Assembly: GCA_026770025.1 (NCBI GenBank)
Contig: JAMXDE010000009.1
Coordinates: 1,029,001 to 1,093,000, forward strand
Direction: 5' to 3'
DNA length: 64,000 bases
Source of the DNA: Craspedostauros australis
Taxonomy: Eukaryota > Bacillariophyta > Bacillariophyceae > Mastogloiales > Achnanthaceae
The notes beneath the pieces are model-generated. The model saw nothing but the letters and a program-made list of their open reading frames with translations, was not told where the DNA came from and made no database searches. Each line of letters opens with the position of its first letter. Position 1 is the stretch's first letter. A program made the translations under genes and the position numbers. Positions 1 to 10,204 of this stretch are shown here, one piece after another.

Positions 1-44
1 TATACATCCGTATTCATGTCCACGTTTTCACCGTGTTTCTCTTC

Positions 45-1835
45 TCACTCCGCCTTTGCACGCTTGGCTGTGGGTCCCGCAACATCAGTGCCGGCAGGTT
101 TCTTGTCTCCATCGACTGCGCCTGCTTCGGTCGTCAGTGGCTGCCGTTTCTTCTTCTTCTTCTTGACAACCATCATTTGCTTCGGGCTGGCCTCCGCCGT
201 CTTCGGGGATGCGTTGTTGGCCCACGGATTGTAAGCCGCGGATGCTGGAGACGTTGCCACCGTGGGCTTCCCAAATCCAATCTGCGTCGTGGAACCGTCC
301 GGTCCGACGGACACGACGCCACCCACGGCAGCTGCTTTCTGGGCTTGCGCGCGGATCACGGAAGCCTCCCGCACTGCCTGCTCGGCTTGAGCTGCGGAGT
401 CCACGGTCTCTTGCAATTCATCGAGGAATTCCTTGAGATCAGCCACGGTGGCGGCGCCCTTCACGTCGATGGCACTCAAGTTGGCGACGGCCTTTCTGAG
501 GTTGGACAGCTGCTGTGATGCCTTCGTCGATCCGTTCGATGGCATCTTGCCGTAGTCCGCATCTTCCAATCCGGTAGTCTTCAGTCCTGCTGCGGCAGGT
601 TTTCCTTCCGCTGTTGCGGCATCGTCTTTGCTCTTGTCCGAGGTCGTGACGTCACAGGTTGAGAGGATGACATCCGGATCTTTGCCCGAAAGGATCGCGA
701 TCCTTGCGGAAAGCACCTTGGCGCACTCCACGTAATGCCGAATTCCGTTCGTGCGATGCTCCAGGCTCTTGGCTTGACGGGTTGCCTCATCCATCCGCGG
801 CTGTGCGGATGGTTCCGGTGCTGACGAATCTGGCTCCTTCTGCAGTTCGCTGGCGTACGACAGATTGGACAAGCCCAAATTGTAATACACGTCCGCAATC
901 TTGCGATTGTAGCTGGACTGCTCGATATTCTGTGCGTTGGTTGGCTCGTTGGCAGTCATCTCTTGCAGCTGCTTTCGAAGGACGAGGCAGGAATGGTAGT
1001 CTTCGATGGCGGCATCGTACCGTCCATTGAAGCGCTGCAAGTCTCCTTCGCGCAGCAGTATCTGCGCTTTGTCGGCCAGGTACTTGAAGAGCTTGGCGGA
1101 ATCGCCGGTACCTGTCGCTTCAAGTAGCCTGTCGAGGATGGCACGGGCGGCGTCCAGATTCTCCCAGGCAATCTCCATGTCATCTGCCGTGGCAGAATCG
1201 GCAGGGCTGGCAGCAGCTGCGGCAGCAATGGCAGCAACGCCGCTTCCATCAACTGGTGTATCTGCGTTCGTCAGCTGTGCCACCAGCGCCAGGGTGGCTG
1301 CCTCGTTGGGATCTTGGGATTGATGATTGTCTGCAGCGTCTGCCTTCGTTGAGTTCCTGGCAGGCGCGCTGGCCGAGGCAGCGGTGGGCGCTGACGCCGC
1401 TTCAGAGTTCGGCGCATCGTCCTCAGGTTCAGGCTGACGCTCCCCGACCGTCATTTGCTGCTGCATGTCCGTCGATTCTTCGATGGAGTAGAGCAAGGTG
1501 GTGCCGTACAGGTAGTGGAAGGGAGCGAGAGATTCATGCAGGTCAACTTGATCTGCAGTCAGCGAATTTCCCTGTTCGTCCGACATCTGCATGAGACGTT
1601 GCTTCGTGCGTTCCAGACCTTCCGCGATGAGGTCCATTGCAGGTTCAAAGTCCCCTGACTGCATCAGCGCCTTTCCTGTCACGAAGTGCATGCTCATCTC
1701 GGAGGACTCGTACGTTGGCGATTCCGCAATGCTGGAGTTGGCATCTTCTGCAGCTGCTGCATCCCGCGACGAAGAATTAGCCTCTGTGGATGCCGCAGGC
1801 GGGGCCTTCTTCAATTCGGTCGTTTCAGCCATCAT
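45..1835 (-). CDS. NASP/Hif1/Sim3-type SHNi-TPR histone chaperone
   Basis: Single-exon gene of 596 codons from the ATG at 1835; the open frame reaches 1877 but the Met-Met-Ala-Glu start is the natural one. The layout matches NASP proteins, which bind H3-H4 and H1 and feed histones to the nucleus and assembly factors. An N-terminal acidic/Ser-rich stretch is followed by a TPR (MHFVTGKALMQSGDF), then the family signature HESLAPFHYLYGTTLL. A long low-complexity Ala/Asp insert comes next, then the EIAWENLDAARAILDRLL helix. Two more TPR/SHNi-TPR helices follow (REGDLQRFNGRYDAAIEDY; ADVYYNLGLSNLSYASE). A C-terminal helix and a lysine run (KKKKKKR) look like a nuclear localisation signal. The function is family knowledge; the domain order is seen directly. 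The nearest neighbour is on the same strand 684 bp upstream, so there is no sign of a shared promoter. Confidence 0.85.
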   Translation of the reverse strand: MMAETTELKKAPPAASTEANSSSRDAAAAEDANSSIAESPTYESSEMSMHFVTGKALMQSGDFEPAMDLIAEGLERTKQRLMQMSDEQGNSLTADQVDLHESLAPFHYLYGTTLLYSIEESTDMQQQMTVGERQPEPEDDAPNSEAASAPTAASASAPARNSTKADAADNHQSQDPNEAATLALVAQLTNADTPVDGSGVAAIAAAAAASPADSATADDMEIAWENLDAARAILDRLLEATGTGDSAKLFKYLADKAQILLREGDLQRFNGRYDAAIEDYHSCLVLRKQLQEMTANEPTNAQNIEQSSYNRKIADVYYNLGLSNLSYASELQKEPDSSAPEPSAQPRMDEATRQAKSLEHRTNGIRHYVECAKVLSARIAILSGKDPDVILSTCDVTTSDKSKDDAATAEGKPAAAGLKTTGLEDADYGKMPSNGSTKASQQLSNLRKAVANLSAIDVKGAATVADLKEFLDELQETVDSAAQAEQAVREASVIRAQAQKAAAVGGVVSVGPDGSTTQIGFGKPTVATSPASAAYNPWANNASPKTAEASPKQMMVVKKKKKKRQPLTTEAGAVDGDKKPAGTDVAGPTAKRAKAE

Positions 1836-2519
1836 CTTCTGTTCGTTCTGGTGTGAGTATGAGATGAGCGCAAGCACAAGCGTGAGCCAGATACTCTGCG
1901 TGATGGTGATGTTCGAACCACGTTTGCCTGATTGATTGATTTATTGATTGATTCGATGGTTGTTCAGCGACTTGACTTGGTTCGCAGTTGAGTGAGTCGC
2001 GCGTTGTCTTGTTGTGGCGGAGATTGTGGTTGCGGTTGTGGTTGAATGAAATTGTGCGACTTCTGGCGATTGATCGCTTGTTGGAGATGCGCATTTCAGC
2101 GAAAGCGCGCCAAAAATGGGATCGACACGCGTTCGCGGACAAGAATCAATAGAACAGTCCAAGATGTGCACCACGCACCCGCCATCACAGCCAGAATTGC
2201 AACCCAACATCAATCCCGCAGTCGTGACTGAACTGTTCAATCACGTTCGACACTCCGATTTTGCCGAACGTTGAAATATCTCTCGACCGTTCTAATTGGA
2301 TAAAACACGGTTTTTGACAGATATCATGGTACTTGGTAAGTCCTCGTTTTACTTGTTGGAGGAACGATCATTGAACATCGCCGAATGTCACCGATCGGCC
2401 AACCATGTGTGTGGCGACTCAAGGAACTTCATCGATGTCTAATACTCTTCTTATTTTTATTTTTACATTTTCTGCTACTTGTATCGACCGAGATCATGGA
2501 TGAGGACTGCATCCTCTCA
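1836..2519. other. Intergenic, 684 bp
   Basis: Upstream of the NASP-like gene and downstream of the next minus-strand gene. It contains a short ATT/GATT-rich run (about 1928-1955) and no credible reading frame; short frames lack family similarity. It presumably holds the NASP promoter and the 3' end of the neighbour. Confidence 0.5.
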
Positions 2520-5500
2520 TCACTTCGCTTGCATCGTATTGGCTCTGGGAGACGGCTTGTGCCTGTCCCACTCATCCAGAGGCGGTTCCTCCTTGTGCGT
2601 GTCATGAAAGCAACGGCGGCAGAGTCTCACGGGATTCTCATCTTGTTTCCGTGGAAAAATTGTGCATTGACGACAGCAGCCGCCGCGCACCTTCATGATG
2701 CGGAGGTGGTGACCTTCCTTCAGGAACCGGTCCTTCTCGTCCTGCGATGCCCAGTACCAGCATCGTTCGCAGGCGCCTCTGGATCCGTGCAAGCTCGGCG
2801 TGAATTTGAAGTGGCAGATGGGGCCCTTCTTCGGTTGTTGCGATGGCCGGCGGACGTACAGTGGGACCGTCTTCAGAGGCTTGGGTTTGGGCTTCACGAC
2901 CGGTTCGGATCTTCGATTTCTGCGCGTTCGTACCTGGTCCCTCTTCTCCGAGCGTGCGATGGGTGCCGAGACCCGCTTTTTTCGAGTTGAGATTCCCTTC
3001 GGAGATTTCTCGTGGCGTTGATCAGGGGCCTTCTTCTTTGGCGGAGGCGAAGCCTCTACGATGCGTCCGTTAATGTATCGGACGGATGCAAGGGAGGCCG
3101 GGCTGGAGGTTGCCAGCGGAGACGTCAATCCGCCTGGAACGCCGATCGTCTGCCTGCGGTTCTTATCGATGCGACTTCTCGTTTTGTTCTTGCGCTTGAT
3201 GGAGCCAAACAGGTACTGTGTTGAATCCAGCGACTCTGGAGAATCAGAGGGCGACACCCCAGGCGGTTGCGTCTTAGATGGCGTCGTGTACGGCGATCTT
3301 TGCTGCTGCCCTCTTCGCATTTGGTCGTATTTCAGCCGTCTCGACGTGGAGCTGTTTGGATCCAGCGACGGAGACGCTGATGAAATTGAGCGTGCCGGCG
3401 ATGGTCTGCGAGAGGAGCTGGTTGCTTTGGATGAAGCTTGTGGGGAACTTGAATGAGTCGTCGATGGCGACGAGACGACGCTGATTGATGCTGACATCGA
3501 CATGGACTTGGCATGCGATGTTGGTGTGGCCGATGATGGAAACGGGTGCTCGGCATCGACAACATCGCCACAAAGCAGAAAGTCCAGATCATTTTCCAAA
3601 TCGTCATGGCTGGCATCGATGTCTTCCGCTGGCCTCGAGATGACAAAGGGAATTTCATCATTCGGTTCTGGTCTAGGATCAGCCTTCGACGGAGTCTTCA
3701 CGCTTTCTTCAGGGAGCTTGTTGTCCAGAACACATTCCACATCGTTGCCATCATCCGTTTCCTGAACGTCAACGTTGTCGGTATCGTGCGAATCACCACC
3801 ATCGGCAGCATTCCCATTCCCGTCAACATCATGTGTGATGCTCTTGTCGTCTTCCACCGCTTCTGTTTCCAGCAAATTGATATCCTTCACCAATGATTTA
3901 GCAGCATCTCCGGCGATCTCAACCGCCTTTTGCGGCGAGGGAGACGGAGATTCAGGCAGTGGCACTCTGAGGGCTTCCTGCAGACGCAGCTCCAACACGC
4001 GGTGAATGACGGAAATGTCAGGTAGCGACCCGATGGAGTCTGCCATGCTTCTGTCCGGTGACGGCGGGTTGGATGCCGAGGTGGACTTCGGTGAGCCGTT
4101 AGTGGGGGTGGGGCGGGTGATGCTGGAGAAGCCATGCTCGGCAACTTTCGCCTCGATGTCAGTACAAATGTCATCCACAATGGGCTGGCCATTGGTTGCA
4201 TTGGAGTCATCGTGATTGCCTGCGCCGTTTCGGTGGAGCGCGGTTGAAGATGAGGACAGCGGCGAGGCATCTTCGTTGAGGTAGTCCTTTCCGTCTCTGC
4301 TTCTGTCTGGCGACGATGACTGGGATCGATTCTGTGAGTCGGGTCTGTAGTTGTGAAGCGACTCCATCGTCTTTCTGCGTTCCTTCTGCAAGGATTTTTG
4401 CATGGAACGCTGCTGACGGAAGAACATATCGATTTCCGCCATCGTTGCATAGGCTGGTGGTGCAGAGGAGTACGAAGATTCGGAGAAGTCGTCACCACCT
4501 CCGGTTACTGTTGCCGGTGATGACGATAGTTGGTGTCGTTTCTTCTTGCGTGCGATGACAATATCATTGGCTCGGAAGCTGTGGAGGAGGGCCTGGGCAG
4601 CGCGCTCGTTTTGGCGTCGCTCCTGGTGCTGCTCTTTCTGCTTGTGGAAGAAGTCGGCCATCTCCTTTGGAGCCTCTGCATTGTGTAGCTTGGCAGCTGT
4701 TGTTTTTCGCAATAGTGGTGGCCATGGCGAAGATGATGCCATGATATTATTGACCGAGGTGTTGTGAGCATTCATCACCAATTGTCGTGGAACAGCGTGG
4801 TGCGGTGCGAAGACAGGTGAGAATGTTTGCATTCGGGGGTGATTGAAAGACAGAAAGAAGGGCGTGTTAGTGATGTGTGTGCGTCCACCATAGTTTGTGT
4901 AATACCTGTATTCTTGTGCAAACTCGTACGTAGCATGGCGAGATCGATGGTGGCATACCGCACACCATGAGGCACGAACTGGAGATACTCCCACTTACCT
5001 TGTGGTTTGACCTGACTGCGTTTGCGTAGGGCTTCGAGTTCGGCCTTGACACCTTGCGCCTTGGTTTTGGCGTCAACGTGGTGGATGAACTTCGGCGGTG
5101 ATTTGAAGGCCGTAGTGAAAAGGTTTGACCCAGACAGCTGTCCATCGCCTGCATCCTTGCTGGGTGTCTTTGCAGGCAGCTGGCCCTTCGTTGCCGGGGT
5201 GGCTTGAGTGGCTTGGGTTGCATCGATTTTGTGCTCAGCTTGTTCAGGTTGATCAAGCTCGGCAGATTGCTGCTCCTCGGCCAGATCTGAAGACTGAGGT
5301 TCTTCGTCAGCGGCAGCTTCAGCTTTAGCGTCGGTGGCAGCATCTGGACCTGCATTAACAACGCCTCCGCTGTTTAGCGATTCTATTCCTGCATCGGAAT
5401 CTGTCACCTCTTCCACCACACCCTCATCCGTTGTCTCCGCAGTATCTTCTGGTGTTGCAGCGCTCTTGGCTGCGTCGCTATCTGTGCCAATGTCGGTGGC

Positions 5501-6187
5501 AAGACTTGGTGTAGTAGTGCCTGTCGTGGTTGTGGCCGCCAGAGCGTCTACCGAATCTTCATGAACGCTGCTGGCTGCGCTTGCTCGACTGACATCGGAG
5601 CCACGGTCGTCGTAGGTCTCATCCACGTCGTGCTTCTCATCGGAGAATGAGGTTGGGTCGCCATTCCTGCTCTCGACATTCGCTTCTGTCTGATTCGTCG
5701 TCTCAGCCATGCCTGACAGTTGCTGCTGTTGCTCTTCTTGCTGCTGGCCCTTGATTCTGCCATGACGAGGACTTCCTTCCTTGCCTCCATTGCCCACGTC
5801 GACCTCGATGGTCGATCCCGCCTCGGAATCAGAGGCCGCATCCAGATCGTCTGCGTTGATCTCTGCCGCAGCATTCGCATCTCCATCATCGGCACCCAGG
5901 GAATCCGTATCTGCACGGCTGACTGCTTCCGTTTCTCCTCCCGCCGAATCGTCGGTCTGCGATTCCGAAGCAACGAGATCCATCATCGATTCTGCGCCAA
6001 CCACAGGTGCTGTCAGCAGTCTGCCTTCCGAGTTCCGCGGTTGTTCTTGCTGCTGCATCTGCGGCTCCGCTGTCATCATCGTCGTCATCGACGCCATTGC
6101 CGCCATGGTGTCGTTGTTGTTGCGAGGGTTGCTGCCGATTGCTCCGCCGACCATTGGTCCGCACAGATCGTCGAAGAAGGTGAGCAT
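2520..6187 (-). CDS. Unrecognised two-exon protein with C-terminal CxxC cluster (tandem paralogue A)
   Basis: Exon 1 runs 6187-4999 and exon 2 runs 4675-2520. The donor is AAG|GTAAGT (GT at 4998-4997) and the acceptor is TGCAG|AG (AG at 4677-4676). The spliced frame is exactly 1115 codons. Exon 1 encodes an acidic Ser/Thr/Ala/Glu-rich disordered region, ending in KAELEALRKRSQVKPQ. Exon 2 opens with EAPKEMADFFHKQ and carries SFRANDIV and ERRKTMESLHNYR, then a long disordered Ser/Pro region. The last 80 residues hold three close cysteine pairs (ACERCW, CCRQC, LCRRC), suggesting zinc binding. The modules in the middle recur in the same order in the gene at 7037-9901, so the two are tandem paralogues, but only this copy has the cysteine tail. 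I do not recognise the family. A nuclear or scaffold role would be a guess. Confidence 0.7.
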
Positions 6188-7036
6188 GGTGGCAGATCAC
6201 CCTCTCCAGATCACCTTCTGCCAAGGAGCGCTTTGCTGATGCGTGTGCAAATACCACCGCACGACCAACAACCAAGAACCAACAAACCAACAACACAAGC
6301 GGAGGCAGAGACAGACGGCGGCCAAGAAAGAGAGAAACAAGCCACGAACAGGATTGGCCGCAACTGCGTGGTGCCGTGATGTTTTACGTGGCGTGTCCCT
6401 GATTCCTCCTCTTTCTCCGCAGAATCGTGATTCTATGCCAACGTCGACTCACACGGACCTCGTCGTCGCCTCTTGTCTCCACGACACGCCGCGAAAAAAG
6501 CGAAAGTTTGCCCAGATGAAGCGGAGGATTTCCTTTCTTGTTTCCAACCATCGGCAGCAGTCACGTGGCAACTCAGCGCCGACCTTGTCGTTCGAATAAC
6601 GGTCCCGGCAAATATCGCCACTCGCGCGTGCACGCACGGCATAGGTGCAGCATTCAAACCATGTCGCAAATAACGGCCGACATTCCGTTCCTTCCCTTGT
6701 GTTCGCTCACACGTGTCAGTATGTCCGGACAATGGGTGTGTCATGCTTCGGCTATTTCCGAGGAGACTATTTCAAAACGTGTTTCCAAAGGATACTCGTG
6801 AATGGAAGCATCTACCCACTCGTGAATGAATGGTTCGATTCTGTGTTGTTTCGGCGTATCCCTCTGCGAAGCCGGAACATGGGGATGATGACGGCGTGAC
6901 GATCACGAGTGCTCAACAACAACAACAATAACAGAGACAGCAAAAACTGGTCGAGTCGAGCACTCTGCTAAGTTCATGGATTGTGCTGTCTCTTTGTCCA
7001 TCTCTCGCGATTGTGGTTACTGCTCCAGTCGCGGAC
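6188..7036. other. Intergenic, 849 bp
   Basis: Lies between the two tandem paralogues, both on the minus strand, so it should hold the promoter of paralogue A. No reading frame here has protein-like composition. A CAACAACAACAACAAT run sits near 6915-6935. Confidence 0.5.
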
Positions 7037-9901
7037 TCATCTTGAAATGTACTTTCTCGTCACAAACATGCCACCGATGCCAAAGATCGCCGATGATGCA
7101 CGGTCTGCCCAGCTCTGTTGCGGTTGCTGCTGCTGTTCTTGTCCTCGCCGCCGCCGTCGTCGTCGTTGTTGCTGTTGTTGGGCCTGACGTTGTGGGCTGC
7201 TGGCAGATCTGTTTGCATTGGTCTGATCGATCCGTTGCTGGCCTTCCTCTCGTCGAGCGGATTGCAAAAGACTCGCATTGCTGACATTGCTGCTGTCGTT
7301 GTTGATTCTGCCGTCATCGCCGAGATTCTCGTCGTCTTTTACGCCGAAGATTTCGCGGATGCAGACGATTGACTCTTCGCTCGACAGAAGCGACGCAGAT
7401 CGTGCGTGCGCTTCGTCTCTTGCATTGAGAGGCGATTCCAAAATCACTTCTTTGCTCTGCGGAATGAGATGGCGGAATTCGGTGTGCACCATGCCGTCGC
7501 GGCATCCTGTCGAGACGGATTGTCCCGATACCTGCCTCTGGTGTCCATTCTTCGCCTGGACGGACGCAGATGCGGATGCTGCATGTGCATCCACATCATG
7601 TCCATGGTTCTCCATCTTGAGCACGTTGGAAGTCTCATTGGTCAGTTGGTTTTGTTCGCTTCGTTCGCCTTGCTTCTGGAGTTGGCCTTCGTGCTTGTGC
7701 TTGTCCTCCACTCGTTGCTCCTCGTCTTCACCTTCGTCGGTGGCATGGGGATCGGCAGTATCAAATGTGGCGCTAGCCTGAGGATGCTGGCCTTTCATGG
7801 CTGTAAGATTGTCACCACTACTGACACCGCCAGCAATGCCATCGATGGCATCATTGCCATCGCCTGTTGGAAGTGGTGTGCGGGCGTCGTCTTGGGATCG
7901 CTCTTCGAGGCCGTCCTTGACTTCCTGAAATGGTGGAAGTGCAGTTCCAAACTCCGCTGCCATGACTAGTTGAGAGTCGTTCACAGCTCCTTTGGTTTCC
8001 ACCGTGCTAACTGCCGCACGACTCGAGGATTTCGCAGCTGGCGAGTTTGGCTGTGACGCAGACAACGCCGAAGACGACGGCGGAGGGGCGTGCGAACTAT
8101 CAACGTGGTCGAACTCTGTGGTGGCTGCGTAATCCACACTGCCCATTTCTGTTCTGTAGAATTGGCTTCGGACATTGATGAATGAGTTTGATATCATCGA
8201 CGGCATCTGCTTGGATGTTGGACTCGTGGCACCTCTGTATGTATGCAATGAATCGAACGTCTTGCGTCGTTCGTTGTCCTGCATTTTGCGCTGCCGATGT
8301 TGGGAGGAATGGAATGCATCGATCTCTGACGAGGCGGCGTTGGGTGACGACTCTGCTGCATGGACCGAGCTATGTGCATCCGCAGACACGCGCCGTTGAC
8401 GCTGGCTTTGGTGTTGAGGTGCGTACTTGGACTTTTCCTTCTCTATCGTCTTGGCCAGAACAGTGTCGTTGTCTGTGTTCGCGCGGAAGGAGTGCCATTC
8501 CTCCATGGTGCTGTTGAGATGCTTGCGCTGCACTTGGTAGCTGAGGCTGCGCTGCTGGTTGAAGAAGGCCTCCTTCTCCAACGGCGCTTCGGCCTGCTGC
8601 AGCCGCTCCGCATGCGGTTTGGTGAGATGCCTTTGCCGCAACGCATCTAGTTCTGCCTTGCGTTGATCTGCGATCGACTTGTAGTCCTTGCAATGCACAA
8701 CAGCCAACGGTCCAGGCGCAGATGTTGTTTCTTTCACCGACGCTGCTACTGATGCTGATTCTGCTGTTGTGGCTGGTGCAGGCGCCGTTTTGCTTGTTGG
8801 GGTGGTCGGAGATGGGGACGAAGGCTGATCAGAGTCAGTGAGCTCCGGTGGATTGGGCTGCGGAGGTTGCTCGTCGCTGTGAAGAGAGCTTGATCCCGCA
8901 GAGTGATCCACTTGGTTCTTCTCTTGGATTGCATTTGAAACAGATGGAGACGTCGCTGATGAGACGGACTGGGTTGGCGTTGAAGGTGCATCCATCTGCT
9001 GTTGTTGTTGCTGCTGCTTCGTCGGGTCCTGAGGGTTGCACTCATCCAAATCATTGCTCGTCACCCCTTCTGCTGCGATGGGTTCATCCTGGATCTTGCG
9101 CTCGGTGTTGGTGAGATCATCGTGATTTCTTTGCTCTGGAATGGAGCTGTTTGAGTCGAACTTTGACTCTGCTCCTGTTTGATCTTGTGAAGTGCTCGTA
9201 ACCTCGCTGGTCTTCTGGAGGTTGCTTTCTTCCGGACCATCAGCATGATCAGGCACTTCGTCTTTGGCTTCGCCTTCACCTTCGTTCTCATTCCTATTCT
9301 CGTCTCGTTCCGTGTTGCTGTCTTGGGTCTCATCGGCAGTCTGAACTCCCTCCGTCCCCTTGGCATTGTTTTCGCCATCGCTGATACTGCTGCGATCGTC
9401 ATCCTGATCCTCGTCTTCCGACGCACGCGCATGCGACGATACAGATTCATCCTGACTTTGCTCGACTTGATGATGGTCTTCTTCTTCATGATCTGCAACA
9501 GCAACAACATTCGAGCCAGCACCGTTGCTGTCCGCGGATTCCTTGTTCGCACTGCCTCCTCCCTCCATGCTGCTGGGCTCGACCGTTGTGGGGATCGTGC
9601 TATCGAGTTCTGCATCGTTGTCCGTATTGGTGTTCGTGTTGGTGATAGGACTGGCACTGACACTGCCACTGTTGCTTCTGGTGCCTTCGTTAATGTTGAG
9701 GCTGCCGTTGGAGCCCACGATTGCGTTTGCGCTCATTTCTGTATCTTCGACAGGAGCAGCTTCACCACGATGATTTTCAGTCTCAACGGCTACATCCTCG
9801 TGGCCTTCCTCATGTGATGCTTGCGGTTCTCCGTTCTCATGCTCGTGGACCCCTTCCGTCATCTCTGCTTCATCAGCAGCACTCTTCGTTGATTCTTCCA
9901 T
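7037..9901 (-). CDS. Unrecognised large acidic/disordered protein (tandem paralogue B)
   Basis: Single open frame of 954 residues from the ATG at 9901. The N-terminal ~400 residues are acidic and rich in Ser, Glu, Asp and Gln. The centre holds modules shared with the gene at 2520-6187: KAELDALRQRHLTKP, EAPLEKEAFFNQQ, SFRAN, and EIDAF...ERRKTFDSLHTYR. The C-terminal part is Ser/His/Gln-rich and ends in a basic Gln/Arg run and SWADRASSAIFGIGG. It lacks the CxxC cluster of paralogue A. No intron is needed. A 10.76-kb transposon begins at 9991, 89 bp upstream of the start codon, so the original upstream region of this gene now probably lies beyond 20757. Function unknown. Confidence 0.7.
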   Translation of the reverse strand: MEESTKSAADEAEMTEGVHEHENGEPQASHEEGHEDVAVETENHRGEAAPVEDTEMSANAIVGSNGSLNINEGTRSNSGSVSASPITNTNTNTDNDAELDSTIPTTVEPSSMEGGGSANKESADSNGAGSNVVAVADHEEEDHHQVEQSQDESVSSHARASEDEDQDDDRSSISDGENNAKGTEGVQTADETQDSNTERDENRNENEGEGEAKDEVPDHADGPEESNLQKTSEVTSTSQDQTGAESKFDSNSSIPEQRNHDDLTNTERKIQDEPIAAEGVTSNDLDECNPQDPTKQQQQQQQMDAPSTPTQSVSSATSPSVSNAIQEKNQVDHSAGSSSLHSDEQPPQPNPPELTDSDQPSSPSPTTPTSKTAPAPATTAESASVAASVKETTSAPGPLAVVHCKDYKSIADQRKAELDALRQRHLTKPHAERLQQAEAPLEKEAFFNQQRSLSYQVQRKHLNSTMEEWHSFRANTDNDTVLAKTIEKEKSKYAPQHQSQRQRRVSADAHSSVHAAESSPNAASSEIDAFHSSQHRQRKMQDNERRKTFDSLHTYRGATSPTSKQMPSMISNSFINVRSQFYRTEMGSVDYAATTEFDHVDSSHAPPPSSSALSASQPNSPAAKSSSRAAVSTVETKGAVNDSQLVMAAEFGTALPPFQEVKDGLEERSQDDARTPLPTGDGNDAIDGIAGGVSSGDNLTAMKGQHPQASATFDTADPHATDEGEDEEQRVEDKHKHEGQLQKQGERSEQNQLTNETSNVLKMENHGHDVDAHAASASASVQAKNGHQRQVSGQSVSTGCRDGMVHTEFRHLIPQSKEVILESPLNARDEAHARSASLLSSEESIVCIREIFGVKDDENLGDDGRINNDSSNVSNASLLQSARREEGQQRIDQTNANRSASSPQRQAQQQQQRRRRRRRGQEQQQQPQQSWADRASSAIFGIGGMFVTRKYISR

Positions 9902-9990
9902 GTTGTGTGATGCTCACAGTTTGTGATCCGAGAGAGCAACTCCACCAACGCTGATCTGTCGTTCGCGTTGAACTCGTGTTCTGTGATCTG

Positions 9991-10204
9991 GGGCGCACGG
10001 TAAATTGTCCCCAGTAGGCCCAAACGAGAAGGTACTTAGATAGACCTATAATATTTTAGGCCTATGATGCGCGCCAGCCAGTCGAGGAACGCGCCGGCAT
10101 GGCCATGTGCTCACTATCCGTGTCTCACCGAACTGGCAGAGTTACGCGTACGACCTGCACTCAATGTAAAACGGTGTCGCGATAGCACTAGTTGTGGAGT
10201 GTTT
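9991..10204. repeat. Left terminal inverted repeat of the 10.76-kb element
   Basis: About 214 bp, starting GGGCGCACGGTAAATTG. It contains a direct pair, CGCGCCAG at 10070 and CGCGCCGG at 10090, whose starts are 20 bp apart. The same pair with the same spacing occurs in the foldback element at 19707-20593. Confidence 0.9.

Noticed and set aside
7118-7372. Leu/Ser-rich membrane-like frame on the plus strand
   Set aside because: Shadow of Gln/Ser-rich codons of the minus-strand gene 7037-9901.
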